NCBI GenBank assembly: GCA_022432975.1
Contig: CM039508.1
Span: 46,341,646-46,405,645, forward strand
Origin: Begonia masoniana
Taxonomy: Eukaryota > Streptophyta > Magnoliopsida > Cucurbitales > Begoniaceae
Reading direction: 5' to 3'
DNA length: 64,000 bases
Shown here: in pieces, positions 32,709 to 43,389 of the stretch
Position numbering within the stretch: position 1 is the stretch's first letter
Layout: the number at the start of each line of letters is the position of its first letter
The notes under the pieces: model-generated
Told to the model about the DNA's origin: nothing
What the model saw: the letters and a program-made list of their open reading frames with translations, nothing else
Databases searched by the model: none
Translations under genes and position numbers: made by a program

Positions 32709-34710
32709 CTACTTAAAGAATGCTAAGAAATGAGTCCAAAATGCTTGAGAAACCCAAGAGGGCACGTCAAGATTGGGAGAAAAAAATGCCTCGAGTAGCG
32801 CGGGATAGGAATGAATAGCAGAAGGAATGGGAGGCTGATAGACCACCATTTCCAGGCAGGGAGCCGGAGGCGGAGAAGGTTCAGTGGACACCACCATGTC
32901 CATACATGGAGGAGGCTCTACAGAAGGGCCAGTTGTAGGAACAGCAGGAGTAGAAAATGCTAGTTCAACCTCCTGAAGATCCAATGACATTAAGCGCACA
33001 TCCTCAGCAACTTCAGACTGGGAGAAGGGAAGTAAAACATCTTCAAAACAAGCCACGGGAACACTGACAGAACTCGAGGGTTAGGGTTCAGGAACAGGGT
33101 CAGGGGTTAATGCAATAATTGAAGAGCGAAGAGATTCAAGTTCCCTGACAACCATACGCCTATCAACATCCACTTTCTGAGACAACAACCCAAGACCAGT
33201 ATCAAAAGCAATGCTCAAGTCCTTTTTATGTTGATCAAGTTGACTTTGAAGGGCAGTGCCAAGGTTGGCAATAGAGGACGTCAATTCCTTGTACTGTGCC
33301 TCACTCATTACAAATCGCCTCTGATAAGTTAGATGAACTGGTGATGGAGGGAGCATCTCTTGCTGGTCTGGAGATGGAGGAATTGAAGGGAAGACTTGAG
33401 ATGGAGGAGCTGGAGGCTCATGGATTGGAGATGGAGGAGCTGGAGGCTCATGGATTGGAGATGGAGGAGCTGGAGGACCATGGGTGATTATCGAAGAAAT
33501 TGCTCGAATCACCGGAGAGATGGAGGGAAAAACAGGCTGAGAAGGTAGTATGAGAGAGTGTGGAGGTGAAGAGGATGTTCGGGAATAGGAAGAGGCATAG
33601 GTGAGGGAGCAGAGATGGCCTCTGAAATAGGTGCAATGGAGGAAGGAGCAGTCCTACGCCTACGCACTAGAGGAGGAGGTTCGAAACTTGATTCCTGAGA
33701 GGAGGAATTAACACTGTCTGGAATTCCTGTTTCATCTCCTCCTTCAGCAGTTGACTCTGATGGCAGGATAAGTTTTCTTTTACCACGCCTGACAGGAACT
33801 GCCTTAGATACCTTTTGCTTAGCCTTGGCCAAAACTAGCTCACCTTTTCTGATTCTATTTATTCCCATCTTGTTTAGAGTGGTTTGGGAATAATACTGAA
33901 CAGGCTGAAGTTTCACAGGTTCTATCTCCTCTGGAAAGACAACTTCAAGTAGTGCAAATATCCTCATAAGAAGCAGATTATAAGGTAAAGATGTAGCCCT
34001 TGAGGATACAGCCAGAATCATCCTTCGAACCACAATATATCCAATGTTGAAAGGTGTCTTGAAATAAAGTGCAAATAGAACAAACAGTTCCATTGCGCTC
34101 ACTTCGTCATAGTGACCACCCTTGGGGATAATATTGAATCCTATCATTTGACGAAATAATCTGGCTCTAGGGGTCAGATGCCTTCCCTTTAAAAGATCAA
34201 AGGATTGATTGGGGTCCAAAGCAATCTCCTTGAGAAACTGTATGCCATCAGACGTGCCAAAGAAAGGAAGCTCAGAACTTGTTACATACTTGTAAGGGCA
34301 GTTATCCAAATGAGGAGCCCCCAGAAGAGCATTTATGGATTGAGGAGTAATTTCTATGTGTTTGTTATACACATAGCTCTTAATAGAAGAGAAGTCAGAG
34401 GTAAAGCTAAGAGTGGCATAAAACATCCGGATAGCTTCCGGGTAGAAGAAAGATTCAGTTTCAAATAGACCTATTAACCCGAGATCCGTCAAGGGTTCTA
34501 TAATGTCCATACCAGCTAACTCGTCAGAGTAAAAATCAACGATTTGAACTGATAGTCATCGAAGTACTTTACCTCAGCAGCTTGAGAAAGGAAGAAGAAA
34601 GATGGCCACTCTATTCCACGAGGAATCTCTCGGGAAGGACGATCAGAAGCTTTGGCCTTCTTCTTGGCCGGTTTGGTAACGGCGCGAGATGATGAACCTG
34701 GATGTTCCAT
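32709..34710 (-). pseudogene. Env-like region with 'putative plant transposon protein' domain
   Basis: Minus strand from ATG 34710: MEHPGSSSRAVTKPAKKK, IPRGIEWPSFFFLSQAAEV. A single-base frameshift near 34550 follows, then the main 333-codon part: PEAIRMFYATLSFTSDF, VYNKHIEITPQSINALLGAP, ARLFRQMIGFNIIPKGGHYD, PFNIGYIVVRRMI. This is the conserved pattern of the plant transposon protein domain (capsid/env-like ORF family). Next come a basic stretch (VRRGKRKLILP), a frameshift near 33510, proline repeats (PPSPIHEPPAPP), a coiled coil (LTSSIANLGTALQSQLDQHKK), a stop near 33080, and a last piece ending at 32709. It occupies the env-like position after pol in SIRE elements. I see no convincing transmembrane segment, and its function is not established. 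Confidence 0.7.
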
Positions 34711-34844
34711 TTCAAGGAGAGGATTCGGAAATGAAGTTTGGTAGGGCAGGGGTTTTGCAGAAAGAGCGCGAAAGATGAAGTGTTTCAGCGAGGAAAGATG
34801 AATTTAAAAGAAATAAAGTGACGCTCGACGATGGAGTCACACGT

Positions 34845-35010
34845 GTAACACAGATATCTTCCGATGGGATACACGTGTCGGCAGATAAAAAATATCCGAT
34901 TCCTACCGAAGAAAATGCATCTTCCGATGACTGGATGACTAGAGAAAACGCTGCATCTACCGATAGAAATACATCTTCCGATTCCTACATCTATCGATGC
35001 CTTCACAGTT
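34845..35010. repeat. CATCTTCCGATG-type word array between pol and the env-like ORF
   Basis: About seven copies of CATCTWCCGATG / TCTTCCGATT in 165 bp, between the pol stop (35055) and the env-like start (34710). The word is the reverse-complement orientation of the LTR word of the same element (ATCGGNAGATG). The spacing is irregular. It may mark a second promoter or processing region for the env-like RNA, but this is inference. Confidence 0.75.
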
Positions 35011-35054
35011 AAGAAAAACTCTATCACTCATGATTTACCAACATAGGAAACACC

Positions 35055-38000
35055 TTAGTTTTTCTCAACCCGAATAAGTCCTAGCCTTATTCTTATATTA
35101 TTGAAGGTCTTTTCATCCAAAGGCTTGGTAAAGATGTCTGCCAGTTGATCTACAGAATTAACAAATTCTAAAGTGATATCTCCTCTTTGAACATGATCTC
35201 TAATGAAGTGATACCTAACATCAATATGTTTGGTTCTGGAATGCTGAATAGGATTTTTAGAAATGTTGATAGCACTGGTGTTGTCACACCGAATAGGAAT
35301 CCTATCATAAAACAGATTATAGTCTTCTAGTGTTTGTTTCATCCATAACATTTGTGCACAACAACTGCCTGCAGCAATATATTCACTCTCAGCAGTTGAC
35401 AATGCAACAGAATTCTGTTTCTTAGAATACCAGGAAACTAAAGATTCACATAGGAATTGACAAGTTCCACTGGTGCTTTTCCTATCAACTAGACTTCCAG
35501 CATAGTCAGAATCTGAGTATCCTATTAGATTGAAAGAAGTACCTTTTGGATACCAAAGACCTAAGTCAAGTGTCCCACTTAAATATTTAAAAATCCTTTT
35601 GACATGAGTTAAGTGAGATTCCTTAGGAGCAGCCTGAAATCTAGCACAAAGACATACACTGAAAAGAATATCTGGCCTACTTGCAGTCAGATATAACAAA
35701 GATCCAATCATACCACGATATTTCTTAATGTCCACACTTATACCTTTTTCATCTTTATCCAACTTAGTAGTGGTACTCATAGGAGTCTTGAAAGATTTGA
35801 CAGTTTCTAATCCGAATTTCTTAAGGAGTTCCTTAATGTATTTTTCTTGACAGAAGAAAATTCCATCAGGAGATTGACTAATCTGGAATCCTAAGAAAAA
35901 CTTTAACTCCCCCATCATACTCATTTCAAATTCACTTTGCATGAGGGAAGAAAACTCATTACACATGTTGACATTGGTTGATCCAAAAATGATGTCATCA
36001 ACATAAATTTGAACCAACAAAATATCATTATCCTTCTGCATGGTAAATAAAGTTGAATCAGAATTGCCCTTTTTGAAATTCCTTTCCTCAAGGAAATTCT
36101 TCAACCTATCATACCAAGCTCTAGGAGCCTGCTTAAGATCATAAAGGGCTTTCCTAAGTTTGTAGACATGGTCGGGTTTATCAAAAACTTCAAAACCTAA
36201 TGGTTGCTCAACAAAAACTTCCTCAGTGATATATCCATTTAAGAAGGCACTCTTTATATCCATTTGAAAGAGTGTGAAGTTCTTGAAACAAGCAAAAGCT
36301 AGAAGCATTCTTATTGACTCTAATCTAGCTACAGGGGCAAAGGATTCTTCAAAATCAATACCCTCCTCTTGAGAGTATTCCTTAGCAACTAGTCTGGCTT
36401 TGTTTCTAACTACGATCCCACTTTCATCCAATTTGTTCTTGTAAACCCATTTAGTTCCAATAATGGGATTACCCTTAGGCCTTGGAACAAGTTCCCATAC
36501 CTTGCTCCTTTCGAATTGATTTAGCTTCTCTTGCATAGCTAAAATCCAGTTTTCATCACATTCGGCCTCTTCAAATTTCTTAGGTTCTACTTGAGATATA
36601 AATGCCACATTGGCACAGAGATTCCTAAGTGAGGATCTAGTCTTAACTCCTAAAGAAGGATCACCTAAGACCTCATCTAATGGATGATTTCTGACATACT
36701 TCCAATCTCTAGGTAGATTAGGATTTTCATCCTTGACAGGAATTATATCAAGAGATGTAGAAGATGGTTTTAAAGAATTTTCTACATGAGAATGATCAGT
36801 AGGTTTTTCTAAGGAAAGAGAGTCTAGTTGACAATTCACAACATCATCCTCATCCACATTTATTGTGGGCTGAGGAGACTCATCAAAGTTGACATGAACG
36901 GATTCCTCTACTACTAGAGTTCTCCTATTGAAAACTCTATAAGCTTTACTGGTCAGAGAATAACCAAGAAAAATTCCAATATCAGATTTGGAATCGAATT
37001 TTCCTAAGTTATCCTTAGTATTTAGAATGAAGCACTTACTACCAAAGGCTCTAAAATACTTGACAGAAGGAGTTTTTCCGCTCCAGAGCTCATATGGAGT
37101 TTTCTCTAGAATAGGTCTTATGGAGACCCGATTAAGCACGTAACAGGCTGTTGCTACAGCCTCAGCCCAGAAATACTTAAGAAGGGTGTTTTCATTAAGC
37201 ATAGTCCTAGCAAGCTCTTGAAGAGATCTATTCTTCCTCTCAACAACACCATTCTGCTGAGGGGTCCTAGGAGAAGAGAAATTGTGCTCAATTTCATACT
37301 TGAGACACAGGAGTTCAAATTTCTCATTTTCAAATTCACCACCATGATCACTACGAATAGTAACAATGGTGAGCTCCTTTTCATTTTGAACTTTTTTCCT
37401 AAAGCTAGAGAAAGTATCAAAAGTCTCATCCTTAGACTTCAGAAAATAAACCCAAGTAAATCTAGAGAAATCGTCAACAATGACAAAGGCATAGAATTTG
37501 CCTCCTAGACTGGCTATATTAGAAGGACCAAAGAGGTCCATATGAAGGAGTTGGAGAGGCTTAGAAGTTGAAATTGCATTCTTTGATGCAAAAGAGCTTT
37601 TGATCTGCTTGCCCATTTGACAAGCTTCACAGACTTTATCCTTTTCAAAGGATAACTTAGGGATCCCTCTAACTAGGTTCTCCTTAGTAATCTTAGCTAA
37701 GGTATCCATCCCTACATGTCCTAATATCCTATGCCAGATCCAGGAATCATGAGAAGAATTAACAGCAAAACATTTTTCATCTCACATAGCAATATCATCT
37801 AAGTCAATAATATAAATATTCTATTTCCTATAACCAGAAAACAGAATTTTTTCATTTGAAATATCTTTAATCAAGCAAGAATTTGATTTAAAAATCACTT
37901 TATAACCTTTATCACATAGTTGACTTATACTTAGCAGGTTGTGTTTCAACCCATCAACTAATAAAACATTTTCAATAATAGGGTTGATAAGGTTACCTAT

Positions 38001-38596
38001 GTTGCCAATCCCAACGATTTTACCTTGTTCGTTTCCACCAAAGGTAACATTTCCTTTTTTTTTCCTGATAGCAGCAAATTTAGTTGAGTCTCCCGTCATA
38101 TGTCTCGAGCATCCACTGTCGAGATACCACTGGTTTTTCCCGGGAGAGCAGTCAACCTGCAAGATTGAGTTCAAGCAGTCTTCTTAGGTACCCAAATCTT
38201 TTGGGTCCTGGTGTTAGTTTTGGTTCCTTTGGGAACCCACTGAAATTTACTCCCAGTTTTCTTGTTGTTTGAATTTAATGGACATTCAAATGATTTATGT
38301 CCAACTTCATTGCATGCATGACAGACAGTGGATTTAACAAAAAGCCTTTTATATGTTTTCTTTTTACTAAACCCTTCATACCCTAGACCAGTTTTATCAA
38401 ACTGCACTCTCTAGCTGCTCAATAACATGTTCAGATTTTTACTTCCTTCAGTGAAATTCAGAACAAGTCTATTTAACGTCTCATTTTTCTTTTTAAGTAC
38501 AGAGACTTCTTTTTCGTGCATACTAAGTTCATTGGCAAGCTTCTCAATTAGATCTGCATTGTCCTTTTTCAACAAATTGTATTTAGTTTTCAACAT
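35055..38596 (-). pseudogene. SIRE-like copia gag(C-term)-pol polyprotein
   Basis: The gag C-terminus (38596-38171) has a coiled coil (LKKDNADLIEKLANELSMHEKEV), a TAG stop near 38412, and zinc knuckle CHACNEVGHKSFECP. The protease at about 38160-37821 reads WYLDSGCSRHMTGD. Two nonsense codons occur between protease and integrase (GYRK-stop and IAM-stop). An intact 884-codon frame (37709-35055) then gives integrase ([44 protein letters not shown]), RT ([44 protein letters not shown]) and RNase H ([44 protein letters not shown]). Catalytic residues of integrase, RT and RNase H are visible. Stops and a gag/PR frameshift break the polyprotein. Confidence 0.92.
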
Positions 38597-38990
38597 GCCA
38601 ACCCACAGTCTTCAAAGGACTATCCACCTCTTCTCTAGCAAACCCGATCAACTCATTGACCGTCTCCGAGGTAACGACAATCTCTCTACCCAATATGTAC
38701 GTTTTGATTACTCCCGACCTCCCGAAAAAGCTCATGTTCGCATAGAATAGGCGAACAATTCGTTCACAGCTATCGCCCCTCACACTGTGCACCCCTTAAA
38801 GGCCGATTATGTCGAACATATTCTGTATTTCTAAGGACTCCCAGCTTGTAAAACCCACAGTCTTCAAAACCATAACTGATTGGTGTAACGAATCCAGTTG
38901 GAATTGCTCTTCACAAGCCGCGCTACGAAATTCAGTGGACCAATACTCCGGCTGGTTCGACTGTGGTGGCCTCACTGGCCGGTTTGACGA
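38583..38990 (-). pseudogene. Second 'putative plant transposon protein' fragment
   Basis: The minus-strand frame FRSAACEEQFQLDSLHQ, VGFTSWESLEIQNMFDIIGL, stop, GDSCERIVRLFYANMSFFG, VIKTYILGREIVVTSETVNELIGFA has the same domain pattern as the env-like ORF at 33.5-34.7 kb (FYA/NxxF...G..I.....INELLG) but is clearly a different sequence. It abuts the broken gag end of the SIRE-like element near 38597. It probably belongs to another retrotransposon and marks the breakpoint that removed the SIRE 5' part. Confidence 0.55.
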
Positions 38991-39060
38991 TTTGGCTTGT
39001 GAGACGTTGAAGGTGCTCGACGTTCCGGAAGTTCACCCTCTCGCCTAACAACTAATCTCT

Positions 39061-39649
39061 CAGCCATTTCCTTATAATTTTTGGTAATTATATGCCGAAT
39101 TGAATAACTCATGCAAATAAAAAAGACAACCGGTTAGCCAATTTGAATACTAATTTTCAAAGATCTTTAAAAGATGCCAAAAAGGAACAAGAATCATCCA
39201 AACTGTAACAAACAAATCGAATCAAACAAATCAAACCAAACAAATCTAATCAAACAAAACGAAAAAATCGAACAATCGAACCAAACAAATCGAACAATTC
39301 AGAATCGAATCAAAACAAATCAGGTTAAATTTCACAAATTTTTTGGATAAAAATCAAACCAAACAATTCAGAATAAAAAAAGTAATAACCTAGAGCAACC
39401 ATACAAATCGAACAATCGAACCAAACAAATCGGGTCAGATTTCACATATTTTTTGGATAAAAATCGAACCAAACAATTCAGAATAAAAAAATTAATAACC
39501 TGGAGCAACTTTCGATCGATTTTCTGCAAATAAAATCACGAGTGTTGAGAGGAAATCGTTGTTAACAGAGAGGAGAGCACGCGAATGAGCTTCAAGAAGC
39601 TCTATGTTCTGATATAATTGCGAGATCGGACGCACTCGGCGAGGGTGGT
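39061..39649. repeat. AATCGAAC-rich direct repeats
   Basis: Simple CAAACAAATCGAAC-type DNA with a longer direct repeat: a block containing TTTCACA(A/T)ATTTTTTGGATAAAAATC...CAATTCAGAATAAAAAAA...TAATAACCT.GAGCAAC at about 39325-39402 is repeated at 39440-39510. No gene is visible. It is probably the R-U5 side of an LTR that was later split by the Cassandra element at 39650. Confidence 0.55.
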
Positions 39650-39735
39650 TGTAACGACCCCTTATCCTAGCAAGATATTGTCCGCTCTGGGAATTGGGCC
39701 GCAGCCCAATATCCTCACTTCACGGCTTTGTTTGG

Positions 39736-39831
39736 CGAGGACTTCTCAGTCGGTCACCCAACCTGGTACTACTCTCGGCGAAACACTTTTAACTTCAGAG
39801 TTCTTATGGGATCCGTTGTCAATTGTGCTCC
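39736..39831 (-). other. 5S-rRNA-like domain in Cassandra LTR (left)
   Basis: Same 5S-like segment as in the right LTR, slightly more diverged (for example CTCTCGGCGAAACAC in place of CTCTCGCCGAAGCAC on the plus strand). It lies just outside the nested solo LTR. Confidence 0.88.
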
Positions 39832-39921
39832 AAAACGCGTCTTACTATCTTGGAAGGGTCTCTTTACATATGTTTCATTTCCACATACTTCCCCAAGCGA
39901 TGTGAGATTGTGATGACCCCC

Positions 39922-41865
39922 TGATAACTCTTAAATTAGAGTTATTTTATACTATATTTAATTGATAAAACTTATATGATTTGAGTGAATGTAAGAAAAA
40001 ATTGATGAAATTTACTTGAATTGCTATAAGATGCTGCAGAATCTGTGCTTAGATTTAATTTAATATATCTCATGCAAATTATCTATTAAAAGCAGATTTT
40101 TCTCTTTAATTTGAATTTTATATTTTCGTATTTGAATGTAATTTTATTAGAGAGAAAATCAAATTCAAAAGCTGAAGATTATGGAGAAAGAGGAATCAAA
40201 TCAAGAAAAATCGAGAAATTTGTTGCTTTGAATATGGAGAAAAAGAAATGGGTATTATTTGGTTGCGAAGCATGGACGATGGACAGCACTAAAAGACAAA
40301 GAAATCATGGACATGTACGACAACAGAGAGTGGACGTGGACGACAAATGAAAATGGACGACTGAGCAGTGTGGACAATTGAGATTACGCTAAACGACAAA
40401 CGCAAACGGACGATGACAGAGTAAAAGAAGCGTGGACTTGGCTGAAAAGAAAAATATGAATAAGAAATGTGGACAATTGGAAAGTGTGGACGAATGGCAA
40501 AATGGACGAATGAGCGCTAAAAGACAAAAAGCACAAAAAGACAAAAACCCGTGGACGACTGGAAGAAGTGAACAAGCTGTGGACTCGGCTGGGAAAAACA
40601 GAATCCATGGACGTCAGGAACAGTGGCAGAAGCTGGAATGACAATTTAAAAATTGCACGATTCCAGGGATAGGAGAGAGAGCGAGAAAAGAGAGATTTAA
40701 TCCCCTCAAAGAGAGAGGGTATTTATATATATCTTTTACACTGCTACAAGGAAGGGAGGAGGATTTGCGACTGAAACCAGAGACTAATCTTCTTCTTCTT
40801 CTCTTCTTCTTTTTATTTTATTTTTAGTTTTATTTTATTATGATTTTATGGTAGTAGAACTTATTCTTGGTTAGGAGAGAAAGTACTCTTTATATATATT
40901 TTTTATTCTGATCTATGAATGCTTAGTATTTTTCATTAAACAATTGCTCATGATTTTTATTGCATAAATTAAATTGTGTCGATAGACAGATTTAAATTCA
41001 CATGTTCCTATTGTATCGACAGGTAAATAGGAATTTAAGATGCATGAGTAATTAAATAAATTAAAATTGTTGCAAAGTAGCTAACTTGAATTTATTTGGC
41101 ATGAAGAATGTGTTTACAAGAAAATTCAGATTAAGTTTTTGTCTTTTCAAAAATCGAAAAAAAAATTCTAAAATGAATTTATCTAGTCAATTCGATGGAA
41201 CCCTAGAAATATATGAATTCTTGCTGTTCTGTGACTAATACTGCAACATTGCTAATGCATTTTTACTTGGAACAATCTTTCGTGATATTCTTTGTCTAAT
41301 TCAATTCACATCGACAGATAGTTTGATATTTCATGTTTATATTATATCGACGGGTAAATATAAATGTTAAGATGCACGATTGTTTGATTGGATTAATACG
41401 TTACAAAGTAGTTAACGTTAATTCAATTGGCATTAAGAATATGGTTTATAGAAATTAAATGTTAGTTACCTTCTTTCAAAGTCGAGAGAAATTTTGAAAT
41501 TGAATTACATAGGCAATTCGAAAGAAACCTATAAATATTTTTATTCTTGCTGTTTAAGATCAATGCTCTAGCATCGTGTAGCATCAGAGTAAATTGCATG
41601 TAAAGAGAAAATCAACCATAACCAAGGCTTTTCTCATAATTATCTTTTTAAAGCATTTCTATTTTTAGACTTATCTAATTTTTGAGTAATTTTAGTTATT
41701 CATTCCTTATTATTTATTTAATCTCAATATTTCCATATATATTTTATAGAAATTTATAGCAATTTAATTACAATTAAAAATATCATCGTGGGATCGATAC
41801 TTTACTTACTTATTACTTCGTTAGCGACACGTGCACTTGCGTGTAAGTGTGTAAAATCATTAACA
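39922..41865 (+). mobile_element. Solo LTR, gypsy-type (Tat/Athila-like), 1,944 bp, nested in Cassandra
   Basis: TG...CA unit flanked by a 5-bp CCCCC duplication (39917-39921 and 41866-41870) that splits the left Cassandra LTR; removing it restores an LTR matching the right one. It opens TGATAACTCT and closes with a block containing GCGACACGTGCACTTGCG and TTAACA, like the minus-strand LTR at 9820-11495. A TATA box (GTATTTATATATA, about 40718-40730) sits after the word array at 40255-40620. The interior is otherwise AT-rich and non-coding. Confidence 0.78.
40255..40620. repeat. Array of GTGGACGA-type words
   Basis: About twelve copies of RTGGACRA / GTGGACGA, separated by 8-40 bp and mixed with AAAAGACAAA and GACGACTG words. 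The array lies 330-700 nt from the start of the solo LTR and about 100 bp upstream of its TATA box. Unlike the other arrays the word is not a palindrome. Confidence 0.75.
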
Positions 41866-42068
41866 CCCCCTTTTTACGACCGAACCCTCCGGCCCAACCC
41901 TCTAGGATCCGCGGAGTTTTGACCCACCTCCGGCCCCAACCGGGCCGTAGCCTCTGAGGATCCGCGGAGCATGGGTGGTTCCACCACATACGTGTCAAGT
42001 CGGGTCATCACAATCACCCCTCCTCGGGGGCCCAACGTCCTCGTTGGCTACATTTTCGGTTGGGTACA

Positions 42069-42081
42069 GGCTCTGATACCA
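42069..42081 (-). other. Primer binding site (initiator tRNA-Met)
   Basis: On the minus strand TGGTATCAGAGCC follows the 5' LTR end after a short A-rich spacer. This is the complement of the 3' end of plant initiator methionine tRNA, where reverse transcription of Cassandra starts. Confidence 0.9.
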
Positions 42082-42162
42082 TTTGTAACGACCCCTTAAA
42101 GATATTGTCCGCTTTGGGGATTTGGCCGCAGCCCAATATCCTCCCCTCACGACTTTGTTTGG

Positions 42163-42258
42163 TGAGGACTTCCCAGTCGGTCACCCAACCTGGTACTACT
42201 CTCGCCGAAGCACTTTTAACTTCGGAGTTCTTATGGGATCCGTTGTCCATTGTGCTCC
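42163..42258 (-). other. 5S-rRNA-like domain in Cassandra LTR (right)
   Basis: The reverse complement contains GGATCCCATAAGAACTCCG, then AAGTTAAAAGTGCTTCGGCG, AGAGTAGTACCAGG and TTGGGTGACC, then GGGAAGTCCTC, in the order found in plant 5S rRNA. The A-box, intermediate element and C-box region of the RNA polymerase III internal promoter are all recognisable with few changes. It is part of the retrotransposon LTR and not a 5S rDNA gene. Confidence 0.92.
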
Positions 42259-42495
42259 AAAATGCGTCTTATTATCTTGGGAGGGTCTGTTTACATATGT
42301 TTCATTTCCACATACTTCCCCAAGCGATATGGGATTGTGACGACCTCTTTTTTACGACCGAACTCTCTGGCCCAACCCTCTGGGATCTGCGGAGTTTTAA
42401 CCCACCTCCGGCCCCAACCAGGCCGTAGCCTCTGAGGATCTGCGGAGCATGGGTGGTTCCACCACATACGCGTCAAGTCGGGTCATCACAGTGGT

Positions 42496-42905
42496 GACCC
42501 TCTGCTCTCACCCTAATTTTAAAGATCGGATGTACTCTCTATATAAGAGTGCGTCCGCTTAAGACAACAGACGAACTCTCTCTTTAGAGAGTCCATTCGT
42601 TTGCTATCTTGTTGATTCAACGTGCGTTCGTTTATTAATGCACGTAAAACAAAATGGACGGACGGTGTAGAACGGAGGGTGAACACCCCCCAGAGTGCGT
42701 CTGATGTTATGTATTCGAGTGCCACGTCGCTAGAGAAGAACGGACGGACGGAGTTTTTCGAGAGTGCGCACTGTCTGCGGCAAAAACTATAAACACACGT
42801 ACTGTGTTTGAAAGGGTAGACTCCGTTTTTAAGAGTGCGTTCGTTCTACAGCAAAAATTCGAGAACGGTCGGTAAAGGACGCATGCCAGGGTTGGACTTG
42901 TTATG
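42496..42905 (-). mobile_element. Probable LTR U3 with GTGCGTYCG / GGACGGACGG word array
   Basis: Read on the minus strand, an array of CGAACGCAC / CCGTCCGTCC words (about eight, 42900-42560) precedes a TATA-like CTCTTATATAGAGAG (about 42550-42536), and the Cassandra insertion site follows. On the other side of Cassandra the DNA continues toward 39061. This fits an LTR in minus orientation that was split by Cassandra. The termini were not identified, so the call is tentative. Confidence 0.4.
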
Positions 42906-43389
42906 TTTTCCATACTTTAAGATTTAGACCGTTAGATTTGATAGTTTAAGGTTTAAAAAAAAAAAAAAAAACCTATACTTTAAGGTTTAAAGTGGTAATT
43001 TTCCCTCCATCAAAAGCTCAAGCTTTTGATAAACACGAGAAAATGATAATTTTACAATTTAATTATTTTTGAAAAATAGTATAGAGTAGAGATGGAAAAC
43101 GAACGAGTTGGCGGGAGCCCGAGCCTAACGTGACAGTCCGAGCCTGTACCAGACAATGGGCCGAGCCGAGTTCGTCGGGGACCGGGCAAGCCGAGCCGAG
43201 TTTGATGCCCCAAGGACCGTGTCCCGCAACGTTGCATTTCCTGCATGACCGTTGCAAGAAGACAACAACAACAACAATCTTTTAGAGAAAAACACAAAGT
43301 ATTAATCTTGAGAAAATATAAAATAATTTTTTACTTTTGAAAAATATTAGGTTATATTGACAAGTTATCTGTGATTTAATTAATGACAA

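Larger units (their letters stand above)
31103..38597 (-). mobile_element. SIRE/Maximus-like Ty1-copia element, 5'-truncated
   Basis: From the 3' end (left) to the 5' end (right): 3' LTR 31103-32382, polypurine tract AAAAAAGGGGAGATTG next to it, an env-like region 32709-34710, a spacer with a word array, pol 35055-37780, protease, and the gag C-terminus with a zinc knuckle up to about 38597. There the sequence switches to an unrelated fragment, so the 5' LTR and most of gag are missing. The order with an extra ORF after RNase H is characteristic of SIRE-type copia elements. Insertion was into the 3' end of a MULE transposase gene. Several stops and frameshifts make it non-autonomous. Confidence 0.85.
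39650..42490 (-). mobile_element. Cassandra TRIM retrotransposon
   Basis: Two LTRs of about 410 bp (39650-42012, interrupted; 42084-42490) flank an internal region of only 71 bp, with a perfect 5-bp target duplication GTGGT at 39645-39649 and 42491-42495. Inside are a primer site TGGTATCAGAGCC for initiator tRNA-Met (42069-42081, minus strand) and a purine tract (GAGGAGGGGTGA). Each LTR contains a 5S-rRNA-like segment, the hallmark of Cassandra terminal-repeat retrotransposons in miniature. It encodes no protein and must use enzymes from other elements. Its left LTR is split by a solo LTR (39922-41865). Confidence 0.95.

Noticed and set aside
33296..33487. A 63-aa frame of EMEELEAHGL repeats on the plus strand
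   Set aside because: Antisense of the proline-repeat segment (PPSPIHEPPAPP) in the env-like ORF.
39736..42258. Possible 5S rRNA genes
   Set aside because: The 5S-like segments are inside the two LTRs of a Cassandra element with tRNA-Met primer site and target duplication, so they are not rDNA.
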